Assembly: GCA_031551485.1 (NCBI GenBank) | Contig: JAVBNO010000014.1 | Span: forward strand, 1-61,333 | Length of the DNA stretch: 61,333 bases | Reading direction: 5' to 3' | Source: JAVBNO01 sp031551485 | Lineage (GTDB): Bacteria; Bacillota; Clostridia; Oscillospirales; Ruminococcaceae | Part shown: in pieces, positions 16,635 to 24,790 of the stretch | How the letters are laid out: every line of letters starts with the position of its first letter | Position numbering within the stretch: the first letter of the stretch is position 1 | Position numbers and translations under genes: made by a program | The notes under the pieces: model-generated | Seen by the model: only the letters and a program-made list of their open reading frames with translations | Told to the model about the DNA's origin: nothing | Databases searched by the model: none

Positions 16635-17669
16635 ATGCGAGCGTTAGTCAAAACCAGTATTGAGCCGGGCAACATTATTTTTACGGAAATTCCCACGCCG
16701 GAGCCCGGACCCGGCCAGGTGCGTATTCAAATTAAACGGTCCGGCATTTGCCAGACCGATAACGTGTATATTCACGAGGGTGGGTTTGCCCTGCGTCCAC
16801 CGGTGGTGCTGGGACATGAAATATCCGGCGTCATCGACGCCATTGGCGAAGGTGTGGAAGGGTTTTCCATCGGCGACCGGGTGGTCACCCAAACGACCTA
16901 TCATGTGTGCGGAAAATGCCGCTTTTGTAAACGGGGCGATCTGAACCATTGTCCCGAGCGCAAAGGCATTGGATCGGCGGCCAACGGCGGCTTTGCCGAG
17001 TATGTTGTCAATTTGGCCGCCAGCGTCATGCATATGCCCGACGCTATGACCTTTGATCAGGGCGCCTGTGTGGAGCCTTTGGCCTGCGGCGTTCACGCGC
17101 TGACCGAGCGGACCGTCGTTAATGTCGGCAGTGTAGTGACCGTTTTCGGCCCCGGCCCCATTGGTATGTTCGCGGCCCAAGTCGCCAAAGCGCAGGGCGG
17201 CTATGTCATCCTTTGCGGTACCACCGCCGACAGATCTCGGTTGGATTTGGCGCTGTCGTTGGGCATCGACAAGGTCATTGACGTGGAAAAAGAAGATGTT
17301 TTAAGCATCGTTAAAGGCATTACCGAGGGTTACGGCGCAGACGTGGTTGTGGAGGCTACCGGCGCCCGGGCCGCCGTGGCTATGGCGATGGAAGTGGTGG
17401 CGCGGCGGGGCACATTTGTGCCTATGGGCATTTTTAACAGCGATATTTCCATTGACTTTCACAATATTAAGAAAAAAGAGTTGACCGTGCAGGGTTCCCA
17501 CGCCCAGATTCCCACTTCATGGGAAAAGGCCATTCAGCTGATTCAGATGGGTAAAGTGAATGTAGACGCCGTTATTTCCCATGTGTTCCCGCTGAGCCAG
17601 TGGGAAGAGGCGCTGCAGACTGTGAAAGAGCGCAAAGGGCTGAAAGTACTGTTGGATCCTGAAAAGTAG
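16635..17669 (+). CDS. Zinc-dependent medium-chain alcohol/polyol dehydrogenase (first)
   Basis: A 344-aa MDR-superfamily enzyme. GroES-like catalytic domain with GHEISGVIDAIGEGV, the catalytic-zinc Cys in GICQTDN (a Gln replaces the more usual Gly/His neighbour) and the structural-zinc cysteines in CGKCRFCKRGDLNHC. Rossmann domain with FGPGPIGMFAAQVAKA near residue 175. Members oxidise sorbitol-, threonine- or butanediol-type secondary alcohols with NAD(P). The ATG at 16635 follows GGAG; the frame upstream to 16512 has no ribosome site. Position after the kinase suggests a polyol or sugar-alcohol step. Confidence 0.9.
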   Translation: MRALVKTSIEPGNIIFTEIPTPEPGPGQVRIQIKRSGICQTDNVYIHEGGFALRPPVVLGHEISGVIDAIGEGVEGFSIGDRVVTQTTYHVCGKCRFCKRGDLNHCPERKGIGSAANGGFAEYVVNLAASVMHMPDAMTFDQGACVEPLACGVHALTERTVVNVGSVVTVFGPGPIGMFAAQVAKAQGGYVILCGTTADRSRLDLALSLGIDKVIDVEKEDVLSIVKGITEGYGADVVVEATGARAAVAMAMEVVARRGTFVPMGIFNSDISIDFHNIKKKELTVQGSHAQIPTSWEKAIQLIQMGKVNVDAVISHVFPLSQWEEALQTVKERKGLKVLLDPEK

Positions 17670-17681
17670 GAGGGCGAACCG

Positions 17682-18578
17682 ATGACGCAGAATAATTATT
17701 TGGCCTTGGCGGAGGATATTGTCATTCACACAGGCGACCAGCCGCAGGCTTTGGAACGGCTTTTGGCCGGTGTGAAGTCGGAATATGCCTTCGCCTGCCC
17801 TGACGGCGCAGCGGCCGAGGGCGAAGGGCTTGCGTTGCTGTGCGACGTAGCCAAGTTGATTCGCCTTGGAGGGGAATGGCCCTATTACACCGCCCAGCTG
17901 ATTGCCCTTTATTTGACGGGGCAGGCAGATTTTGTAGAGGCGGACGTTTCTGTGGCGGACTGCAAAAAGGCAGTGGTGGCGTGCACCGGTTTTGTCTATG
18001 AAGTCGAGTTAGCCCAGATGATTGCCGAGGCGTATTACCAGATTATCGACAACGGGCTTGCTTTGATGGATGAGAAGAAAGAGAGCCTGATGCGGGACGC
18101 CTATCGTAAGGGTTACCATTACGAAAAGACCTATCGCGGTTGCGCGCAATGCGCGATGGCGGCTGTGTCCGATGTGACCGGCAAAGAAGATTTGACCATG
18201 TTTCGGGCGGCCAACGGGCTGGCCGGGGGCATGGGGCTTTTGGGAGACGGCGTTTGCGGCGGTTACAGCGGCGGGCTGTTGTCTATGGGGCTTTTTGCCG
18301 GGCGCCGGCGGGAATTTTTTGACGGTGATAAAGCGGAAAAGGATCTTTGCGGCAAACTGGCAGGCCAATTGCATGGATTATACATCGATACGTATGGCAG
18401 CGTGATTTGTCACGACATCCACCGAGATATTTTTGGCCGGGCGTTTCATATTACCCGCCCCGACGACAAGGAAGCCTTTGAGGAGGCGGGCGCCCATCAG
18501 CGGGACAAATGCCCCGCCGTGGTGGGAACGGCAGCGGCCTGGACCGTTGGAATTTTGTTTGACGAGGATTTGGTTTAA
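17682..18578 (+). CDS. C_GCAxxG_C_C family protein with N-terminal extension
   Basis: A 298-aa protein. The second half has the C_GCAxxG_C_C redox-family pattern: RGCAQCAMAAV (about 150-160), ANGLAGGMGLLGDGVCGGYSG split across AAGGM-like and GVCGGYSGGLLSMG motifs, then YGSVICHDIHRDIFGR and a late Cys (DKCPAVVG). The first 140 residues are an extra helical region with its own cysteines (FACP, LLCDVA, VADCKK, VACTG) that I do not recognise. The family is small and poorly understood, thought to be redox-active through its conserved cysteines. It lies 12 bp after one dehydrogenase and 46 bp before the CoA-disulfide reductase, so thiol chemistry fits. Confidence 0.75.
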   Translation: MTQNNYLALAEDIVIHTGDQPQALERLLAGVKSEYAFACPDGAAAEGEGLALLCDVAKLIRLGGEWPYYTAQLIALYLTGQADFVEADVSVADCKKAVVACTGFVYEVELAQMIAEAYYQIIDNGLALMDEKKESLMRDAYRKGYHYEKTYRGCAQCAMAAVSDVTGKEDLTMFRAANGLAGGMGLLGDGVCGGYSGGLLSMGLFAGRRREFFDGDKAEKDLCGKLAGQLHGLYIDTYGSVICHDIHRDIFGRAFHITRPDDKEAFEEAGAHQRDKCPAVVGTAAAWTVGILFDEDLV

Positions 18579-18624
18579 GGGGCCTCCTCTGCCCCGTTAC
18601 ATTTTGAATCAGGAGGAATGAGAT

Positions 18625-20277
18625 ATGGGAAAAAAAATATTGATTGTCGGCGGTGTGGCAGGCGGCGCGTCTGCGGCGGCCCGGCTGCGCAGGTTGGACG
18701 AAACCGCCGAAATTGTCATGTTTGAAAAAGATGAGTATATCTCCTTTGCCATCTGCGGAATGCCGTACCATATTGGCGACACCATCACCGAGCGGAGCAA
18801 GTTGATTGTACAGACGCCCACCGCGATGAAAAAACGGTTTGGCATTGATGTGCGCAACCATAGCCGCGTGACCAAAGTCGACCCCGCCGCCAAAACGGTG
18901 ACGGTAGACAGCGCAGACAAAGGCGTTTATACAGAAGGGTACGATGAGCTGATCTTGGCGCCGGGGTGCGAGCCGATTGTTCCGAATATTCCCAACACGG
19001 CGCCGGGACGGGTGTATACCCTGCGCACCATTCCCGACACCGACCGCATTAAGGCCGCGATCATCGACAACGGGTTTCGATCGGCGCTGATTATCGGCGG
19101 CGGTTTTATTGGCATTGAGATGGCCGAAAATTTGCGAGATATTGATGTGGATGTGACATTGGCGGAAGCGATGCCTCATATCCTGGCCCCCTTTGACGAC
19201 GAGATGGCGGCCATTGTGGAAAAAGAAATGCGCGATCACGGCATCACCCTTGTGCTGGGCGACGGCCTTACGGCCATTGAGGAGGGGGACGGCAAAGCCG
19301 TTGTAACCCTTGCCAGCGGACGAAAGCTGGAAGCCGAGATGATCATCAGCGCCATTGGGGTGCGGCCCGCCACCGGCTTTTTGCAGGAGAGCGACATCCA
19401 GCTGGGGGTAAAGGGGCATATCATTGTCAACGATCAGATGGAAACCAATGTGCCCCATGTTTATGCTGTGGGCGACGCCATTGAAATTACCGATTTTGTG
19501 ACAGGCTTGCCCGGCGCAGTGCCGCTGGCGGGGCCGGCCAACAAGCAGGGGCGCATTGTGGCCGACAAAATTGCGGGAATAGGCGACCGGCATTACCGGG
19601 GCACCCAGGGCACAGCCATCATCAAAGTGTTTGGCCTGGCCGCAGCCTGTACCGGCGCCAACGAAAAAGTGCTTCGGCGAGAGGGTATTCCCTTTACGCC
19701 GCTGTATTCCCATCCCTTTTCCCACGCCACCTATTATCCCGGCGCCGTGCAGATGGCCTGCAAACTGATGTTCCACCCGGACGGCCGCATTTTGGGCTGC
19801 CAGATGGTGGGCCATATGGACAGCGGTGTGGATAAACGGCTGGATGTGGTGGCCACGGTCATGCGGTTAAAGGGCAAGGTGACCGACCTGTGCGAATTGG
19901 AGCTTGCTTACGCGCCGCCATTTTCTTCCGCCAAAGACCCGGTTAATATGCTGGGCTATATGGCTCAAAATGTGCTGGAGGGGCGGAGCAACCCGGTGGA
20001 TTACCACTATGTGGCCGGGCGTGACCCTAAAACCACCATGCTGATTGATGTGCGCACCCCCGACGAATTTGCCCGGGGGCATATTGAAGGCGCCCTTAAC
20101 ATTCCAGTGGATGAGCTGCGTGGACGGTTGGATGAACTGGACCGGAATAAAGAAATTATTGAATATTGTCAGGTAGGGCTGCGGGGACATGTGGCCGACC
20201 GCATTTTGACACAGCACGGCTTTAAGGTGAAAAACCTTTCCGGCGGTTGGAAAACCTGGTCGTCCATCTTTGCGTAA
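18625..20277 (+). CDS. CoA-disulfide reductase with C-terminal rhodanese domain
   Basis: A 550-aa flavoprotein of the CoADR/NADH oxidase-like family. FAD-binding GGVAGGASAAARLRR at the start, single redox-active cysteine at residue 44 in SFAICGMPYHIG, NAD-binding IIGGGFIGIEMAENL near 150, second FAD segment HVYAVGDAIE near 275, dimerisation domain to about 445, then a rhodanese domain with active Cys about 515 in EYCQVGLRGH. CoADR-rhodanese fusions reduce CoA disulfide, CoA persulfide or polysulfide with NAD(P)H. Ribosome site AGGAGG. Finding it inside a sugar-type operon is unusual and suggests a sulfur-containing substrate or redox stress during its use. Confidence 0.93.
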   Translation: MGKKILIVGGVAGGASAAARLRRLDETAEIVMFEKDEYISFAICGMPYHIGDTITERSKLIVQTPTAMKKRFGIDVRNHSRVTKVDPAAKTVTVDSADKGVYTEGYDELILAPGCEPIVPNIPNTAPGRVYTLRTIPDTDRIKAAIIDNGFRSALIIGGGFIGIEMAENLRDIDVDVTLAEAMPHILAPFDDEMAAIVEKEMRDHGITLVLGDGLTAIEEGDGKAVVTLASGRKLEAEMIISAIGVRPATGFLQESDIQLGVKGHIIVNDQMETNVPHVYAVGDAIEITDFVTGLPGAVPLAGPANKQGRIVADKIAGIGDRHYRGTQGTAIIKVFGLAAACTGANEKVLRREGIPFTPLYSHPFSHATYYPGAVQMACKLMFHPDGRILGCQMVGHMDSGVDKRLDVVATVMRLKGKVTDLCELELAYAPPFSSAKDPVNMLGYMAQNVLEGRSNPVDYHYVAGRDPKTTMLIDVRTPDEFARGHIEGALNIPVDELRGRLDELDRNKEIIEYCQVGLRGHVADRILTQHGFKVKNLSGGWKTWSSIFA

Positions 20278-20304
20278 ATCTTTGTTTGTATATAGGATAT
20301 AGGA

Positions 20305-21285
20305 GTGATTATTATCTCTAATCAGATTAGCATTTGCGTTTGGGATTACGGTATGGGTACGGACCGATATGTGGGCGAGGGGTATAAAGCCTTTATGCCT
20401 TTTGAGGAGCGCGTGCGGGCCATTGGCAAATTGCCGGGTATTAAAGCCATTGAAGTCACTTATCCCAACAATGTAAACGAAAACAACTGGGGCGAAGTCA
20501 AACCTTTGCTGGCGGAATGTGGCCTGCAGATTATCAGCATGGGCGTGGAGCTTGTGTGTGATCAAGAATGGCAGACCGGTTCCCTGTCTTCAATGGACGC
20601 GGCACGGCGGGCCAAATCGGTGGACGTGGTGAAAAAGGCCATGGATTTTGCCGAGAGCATTGGCGTTAAGGTGATCAGCCTGTGGCTGGGACAAGACGGG
20701 TTCGATTATGTCTTCCAAAATGATTATGTAAAATCGTACCAGTATCTAGTGGAAACGCTGACCGAGTGCGGCCGGCACAATCCCAATGTCAACATTGCGC
20801 TGGAATACAAAACCTCCGAGCCCAAGATGAGTTGTATGCTGAAAAACGCAGGCATGGCGCTGGCCGTGGCCCAGAAGACGGGTTGCTCCAATGTAGGTGT
20901 GCTGCTGGACGTGGGGCATGCCTTCAACGCGGGGGAAAACCCCGCCGAGGTGGCTGCCATTTTGATGGCGGAGGGGCGACTGTTTCATCTGCATCTGAAT
21001 GACAATTACCGCATTGCCGACGATGATATGCCCGTGGGCAGTGTGCACTGGCCCCAATACTTCGAGTTCTTTTACTGGATGGAGAAAATGGCTTACGATG
21101 GCTGGTATTCCCTGGACATGTACCCCTATCGGGATGACCCGGATATGGCCTGTATTTCTTCTATCCACTTTATTGAGGGCGCTCGCAAATTTGTGAAGGA
21201 AAAGCTGCCGGCCGACTTTGTCACCGGCACCGAAAAAGCGCCAGGGCGGATTTTAGACACGCTGTTCACCCGCTTTTTTGCCTAG
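20305..21285 (+). CDS. Xylose-isomerase-like TIM-barrel sugar phosphate isomerase/epimerase
   Basis: A 326-aa member of the AP-endonuclease/xylose-isomerase-like TIM-barrel family. Metal-ligand segments in order: ALEYKTSEP (Glu, about 170), LLDVGHAFNAGE (Asp/His, about 200), LFHLHLNDN (His, about 230) and a late SLDMYPYRDD. Such enzymes isomerise or epimerise sugars or sugar phosphates using a divalent metal. The start is GTG at 20305, seven bases after AGGA (20294-20297); a second AGGAG overlaps the GTG itself. Works with the kinase and dehydrogenases of the same cluster. Confidence 0.85.
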   Translation: MIIISNQISICVWDYGMGTDRYVGEGYKAFMPFEERVRAIGKLPGIKAIEVTYPNNVNENNWGEVKPLLAECGLQIISMGVELVCDQEWQTGSLSSMDAARRAKSVDVVKKAMDFAESIGVKVISLWLGQDGFDYVFQNDYVKSYQYLVETLTECGRHNPNVNIALEYKTSEPKMSCMLKNAGMALAVAQKTGCSNVGVLLDVGHAFNAGENPAEVAAILMAEGRLFHLHLNDNYRIADDDMPVGSVHWPQYFEFFYWMEKMAYDGWYSLDMYPYRDDPDMACISSIHFIEGARKFVKEKLPADFVTGTEKAPGRILDTLFTRFFA

Positions 21286-21326
21286 TCGCCACGCCAAAAT
21301 TAAGTTCAGTTTAGGAGTGCAATTTC

Positions 21327-22379
21327 ATGAAAGCAGCCGTATGGCATGGATATAAAGACATTCGCATCAGCGATGTACCGCTGCCCAGCGCCGGGCCCGG
21401 GCATGTTGTCATCAAAGTGGCGTACGCCGGTATTTGCGGCACCGACCGCCATGAATATGTTGGGCCCAACTTCATCCCTACCCAAAAGCCCCACCGGCTG
21501 ACCGGCAAAATGGCACCCCTGACCCTGGGGCATGAATTTGCCGGCACCATTGCCGAAGTGGGCGACGGCGTGGCGGGGTGGACTGTGGGTGACCGGGTGA
21601 CCGCCAACGGCACGCTGTGCTGCGGCGAGTGCCCCATGTGCCGCTCGGGACGATATAATGTCTGCGAGAAGCTGGGTTTTGTGGGCGTTGGCAAAGACGG
21701 TGCTTTCGCCGAATATGTGGAGGTGGAGGCAGCCCGCCTTTTTAAAGTGCCGGATGTTGTCACATTGCGGCAGGCGCCGCTGGCCGAGCCGATTGCCTGC
21801 GGCATACACGCCACCAACCTTTTAGGCGACATGGCCGGCAAGGATGTTGTCATTGTCGGGCCGGGCATTATTGGGCTTGGGTGCTTTTTGGCCGCCAAGC
21901 TGGCCGGGGCCGGCCGCCTTTTGGTGGCAGGCGTGGGTGAAGACCGCAAAACGCTGGTGGAGCATTACGGCGGCGTGTATATTGATGTGGCCAACACCGA
22001 CCTAAACAACGCCGTGGCCGAGTGGAGCGGCGGGCAAATGGCCGACGTGGTCTATGAATGCGTAGGCAGCCAACGGACACTGGACAGCGCCATTGGCGTT
22101 ATGAAGCCAGGGGCCAAGCTTATGGTGATGGGTGTATTTGAAAAGTCCCCCGTCTTCCCCATGAACTTATTCCAGGAAGGCGAGCGGGAGCTTTATACCT
22201 CCCAGGCCCATTTGGACGAGATCGGTGTGGCACTTGCTTATTTTGCCAAAGGGCAAATTGACCCGGACGAGTTGATTACGCGGGAAGTTACACTGGACAC
22301 CCTTGTGGAGGACGGCTTTGAGGAGCTGATTCGCAACGGGCCCCGGCATATCAAGGTATTAATCAAAATTGGCGGCTGA
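21327..22379 (+). CDS. Zinc-dependent medium-chain dehydrogenase (second, butanediol-dehydrogenase-like)
   Basis: A 350-aa MDR enzyme distinct from the first. Catalytic zinc Cys in GICGTDRHEYVGPN, GHEFAGTIAEVGDGV, structural zinc cysteines in CCGECPMCRSGRYNVC, cofactor loop IVGPGIIGLGCFLAAK near residue 170. The HEY motif after CGTD is typical of (R,R)-butanediol/sorbitol-type dehydrogenases. AGGAG eight bases before the ATG. Two different MDRs in one cluster suggest two oxidation steps or two stereoisomers. A 9-bp unit GCGGCTGAG is duplicated across the stop codon. Confidence 0.9.
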   Translation: MKAAVWHGYKDIRISDVPLPSAGPGHVVIKVAYAGICGTDRHEYVGPNFIPTQKPHRLTGKMAPLTLGHEFAGTIAEVGDGVAGWTVGDRVTANGTLCCGECPMCRSGRYNVCEKLGFVGVGKDGAFAEYVEVEAARLFKVPDVVTLRQAPLAEPIACGIHATNLLGDMAGKDVVIVGPGIIGLGCFLAAKLAGAGRLLVAGVGEDRKTLVEHYGGVYIDVANTDLNNAVAEWSGGQMADVVYECVGSQRTLDSAIGVMKPGAKLMVMGVFEKSPVFPMNLFQEGERELYTSQAHLDEIGVALAYFAKGQIDPDELITREVTLDTLVEDGFEELIRNGPRHIKVLIKIGG

Positions 22380-22408
22380 GGCGGCTGAGGCTGCTGTGTT
22401 CCCTATTT

Positions 22409-22424
22409 ATTTCAGATAAGGCGA
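22409..22424 (+). repeat. Shared intergenic motif, copy 2
   Basis: ATTTCAGATAANNCGA as at 16491-16506, here 11 bp before the gamma-lyase start codon. Confidence 0.3.
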
Positions 22425-22434
22425 GGTTACAGAA

Positions 22435-23625
22435 ATGGATTTGAAAAAAGCAAAATTTGGCACGAAGGCGGTACATGCGGGACAGGAAGTAGATCCGATG
22501 ACCAAGGCGCTGCTCTCCCCCATGTATATGACCAGCACCTATGTGTGGACACCAGAACTGCGGGAGCGGTATCTGGCCGGCGACAAGGAGGGTATTTACA
22601 CCTATGGACGGTCCCGCAACCCCACCCAAAATGAATTGCAGGCCAAAATTGCCGCGCTGGAAGGGGCGGAAAACTGCCTGGTGACGGCATCGGGTATGGC
22701 GGCCATTTCGCTGGCGCTTTTAAACTGCGCCCATGCCGGCGACCATATCATTGCCTACAAGACAATTTACAGCGGTTCCTTTAAGTTTTTGACCAAGATT
22801 TGCCCGGAATTTAATATTGATGTGACTTTTGTGGAAAAGCTGGACGCCGCGACGTTGGATGCCGCCATGAAGCCGAACACAAAGGCCATTTATGCCGAGA
22901 CGATTACGAATCCCACCATGGAAGTACTGGATTTGGCCGCCTTGGCCGCCTATGCTAAGGCACACAACGTAACCTCGATTGTAGACAGCACCTTTACCAC
23001 CCCTTATCTGGTGCGTCCGCTGGAGCACGGCATCGACGTTGTGGTGCACAGCACAACAAAATACATCAACGGTCACGGAGATCTGGTGGGCGGCTGCATT
23101 TGCGGCACCTTTGGTTTTGTTGATAAAATCCGGGCCAGCGCTTACCAGGAATTTGGCCCCGTGCCCAGCCCTTTCAGCTGCTGGCTGATGCTGCGGGGAC
23201 TGAAGACGCTGCACTTGCGGATGCGGCAGCACAGTGAAAACGCTATGACGATGGCCAAATGGTTAGAGAAACAGCCTCAGATTGAAGAGGTGTATTACCC
23301 CGGTCTTGAGAGCCATCCCCAACACGCGCTGGCCGAAAAGCTCTTTGAGGGCAAAGGCTTTGGCGGTATGATTGCCTTTACGGTGAAAGGCGGATTGGAG
23401 CCGGCCACAGAACTGTGCGATCATTTGGAGATTGCCAAGTACTGCGTCAGCCTTGGGGATTGCGACACGATGGTGCAGCAGCCGCCGCTGATGACACACG
23501 GCATGCTACCCAAAGAAGAGCGGGCCAAAATGGGCATTGACGACCGGCTGGTGCGGTTGTCGGTGGGCATTGAGGATGTGGAAGACATTATTGCCAGCTT
23601 TGAGCACGCTTTTAAAGCCATGTAG
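22435..23625 (+). CDS. Cys/Met-metabolism PLP enzyme (methionine or cystathionine gamma-lyase type)
   Basis: A 396-aa PLP enzyme of the trans-sulfuration family. Family motifs: IYTYGRSRNPTQNELQ (about 60-75, the phosphate-binding Tyr/Arg of the partner subunit), TASGMAAISLAL (about 85), SIVDSTFTTPYL (about 180, Asp to PLP nitrogen), and the PLP lysine in VVHSTTKYINGHGDLVGG (about 208). It would cleave a C-S bond and release thiol or sulfide plus a 2-oxo acid. Whether methionine, cystathionine or another thioether is used is not decidable. It lies 55 bp after the second dehydrogenase on the same strand and ends at a terminator, so it may be the last gene of the cluster. Confidence 0.9.
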   Translation: MDLKKAKFGTKAVHAGQEVDPMTKALLSPMYMTSTYVWTPELRERYLAGDKEGIYTYGRSRNPTQNELQAKIAALEGAENCLVTASGMAAISLALLNCAHAGDHIIAYKTIYSGSFKFLTKICPEFNIDVTFVEKLDAATLDAAMKPNTKAIYAETITNPTMEVLDLAALAAYAKAHNVTSIVDSTFTTPYLVRPLEHGIDVVVHSTTKYINGHGDLVGGCICGTFGFVDKIRASAYQEFGPVPSPFSCWLMLRGLKTLHLRMRQHSENAMTMAKWLEKQPQIEEVYYPGLESHPQHALAEKLFEGKGFGGMIAFTVKGGLEPATELCDHLEIAKYCVSLGDCDTMVQQPPLMTHGMLPKEERAKMGIDDRLVRLSVGIEDVEDIIASFEHAFKAM

Positions 23626-23649
23626 CATTGTTCAAAAGCAACAACAAAA

Positions 23650-23688
23650 ACGGGTGGGCTACTGTTCAGTTCAGTAGCCCACCGTTTT
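23650..23688 (+). terminator. Terminator ending the catabolic cluster
   Basis: GTGGGCTACTG (23654-23664) pairs with CAGTAGCCCAC (23672-23682), extended by CG pairs with one bulged G, followed by TTTT. Confidence 0.88.
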
Positions 23689-23707
23689 ATATGTGATGGG
23701 CCACAAA

Positions 23708-23737
23708 AAAAGCGTTTGCCTTACGGCAAACGCTTTT
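23708..23737 (-). terminator. Terminator of the AbrB-like gene (also usable on plus strand)
   Basis: AAAAGCGTTTGCC (23708-23720) and GGCAAACGCTTTT (23725-23737) form a perfect 13-bp stem with a 4-nt loop. The T-run follows on the minus strand (A-run at 23705-23711 here). Confidence 0.85.
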
Positions 23738-23763
23738 CAAAAAGTATGTAAAAATATGTATGA

Positions 23764-24003
23764 TTATTTTTTAAGGTCGTTCAAACAGTCTTGACAAATG
23801 TTTCGACCCTTATAATTCTCAACATTGGATGCGTTCCCACAGAAGATACAGGCGGGTTCATACTTTTTTAGAATGACTTGATTGTTTTCTACAAAAATTT
23901 CGATTGAGTCTCTTTCGTTGATGTCAAGTGTACGACGCAATTCGATCGGTAACACAATCCGCCCTAATTCGTCAACTTTTCTTACAATACCTGTCGATTT
24001 CAT
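23764..24003 (-). CDS. AbrB/SpoVT-type transition-state regulator with CxxC pairs
   Basis: A 79-aa DNA-binding protein. The first 50 residues are an AbrB swapped-hairpin domain: MKSTGIVRKVDELGRIVLP, then RRTLDINERDSIEIFVEN. The C-terminal 25 residues carry two CxxC pairs (CIFC, CQDC) that could bind zinc, as in many clostridial AbrB homologues. AbrB proteins act as global transition-phase repressors, and the gene faces the spmAB spore genes. Start at 24003 is preceded by AAAGGAG; the upstream ATG at 24039 has none. Confidence 0.92.
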   Translation of the reverse strand: MKSTGIVRKVDELGRIVLPIELRRTLDINERDSIEIFVENNQVILKKYEPACIFCGNASNVENYKGRNICQDCLNDLKK

Positions 24004-24056
24004 TGTAACATTTTCTCCTTTCTTTTGTATATATGTCATGAAATGGGGTTATATGT

Positions 24057-24085
24057 ATCATACTGTATTTCGAAATGAATTTCAA
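24057..24085 (-). promoter_or_regulatory. Promoter of the AbrB-like gene
   Basis: On the minus strand TTGAAA (24080-24085), 17-bp spacer, TATGAT (24057-24062); about 50 nt of leader. Confidence 0.65.
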
Positions 24086-24194
24086 ATGTTTCAATGGTTT
24101 TTTTTGGATTTTCGTGTATTTTAGTCGATTTGCCGGAATATGTATTAACTTGTGGTCCATTTATTGTGAGTTTTTTGAAGGCGGTTGAGTCGGC

Positions 24195-24776
24195 ATGATG
24201 AACTGGATTTTCACCTTTATGATTCTCTTTGGCATTGTGTGGGGGGCCTTGAACGGCAGAATGGAAGCGGTTTCCAGCGCGGCGATGGGCGAAGCGGGCA
24301 ATGCCGTGCAATTGGTCATTACGCTGCTGGGGAGTTTGTGCCTGTGGAGCGGCATTATGAAAGTGGCGGATGAAGCAAAGCTGACCCAAAAGCTGGCCAG
24401 GCTGTTTTCCCCGGTGTTACGGCTTTTGTTTAAGGGACTGGACATGAAGTCGCCTGCCGCCAAGGCCATTTCGATGAATGTGGCGGCCAATTTGTTGGGG
24501 CTGGGCAACGCGGCCACACCGTTGGGGCTTAAGGCAATGGCCGAGCTGGAAAAGGAAGCGCGCAAACCCAAAAGCGCTACGAACCATATGGTATTGTTTG
24601 TGGTGCTGAATACAGCCGCACTTCAGCTGATTCCCACCACCACCGCCATGCTGCGGATGAACGCCGGGTCACAATCACCGATGGATGTGGTGCCTGCCGT
24701 ATGGATTGCCTCGGCCGTGTCGGTCGTGACAGGAATTGTGGTGGCCAAAGCGCTGGAGCGATTCTGGAAAGAGTAA
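24195..24776 (+). CDS. spmA: Spore maturation protein A
   Basis: A 193-aa integral membrane protein of the nucleoside-transporter-like Gate family. Segments AISMNVAANLLGLGNAATPLG and MVLFVVLNTAALQLIPTT are the SpmA signature; I cite them as positions about 93-113 and 130-150. SpmA and SpmB together help dehydrate the spore core. The initiation codon is one of two adjacent ATGs after AAGGCGG. The SpmB gene starts 14 bp after the stop. Marks the organism as a spore former. Confidence 0.95.
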   Translation: MMNWIFTFMILFGIVWGALNGRMEAVSSAAMGEAGNAVQLVITLLGSLCLWSGIMKVADEAKLTQKLARLFSPVLRLLFKGLDMKSPAAKAISMNVAANLLGLGNAATPLGLKAMAELEKEARKPKSATNHMVLFVVLNTAALQLIPTTTAMLRMNAGSQSPMDVVPAVWIASAVSVVTGIVVAKALERFWKE

Positions 24777-24790
24777 GGGGGGGCGGCAGC

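Noticed and set aside
22371..22389. Tandem GCGGCTGAG at the end of the second dehydrogenase gene
   Set aside because: Two copies of a 9-mer across a stop codon; most likely a local slippage duplication without function.
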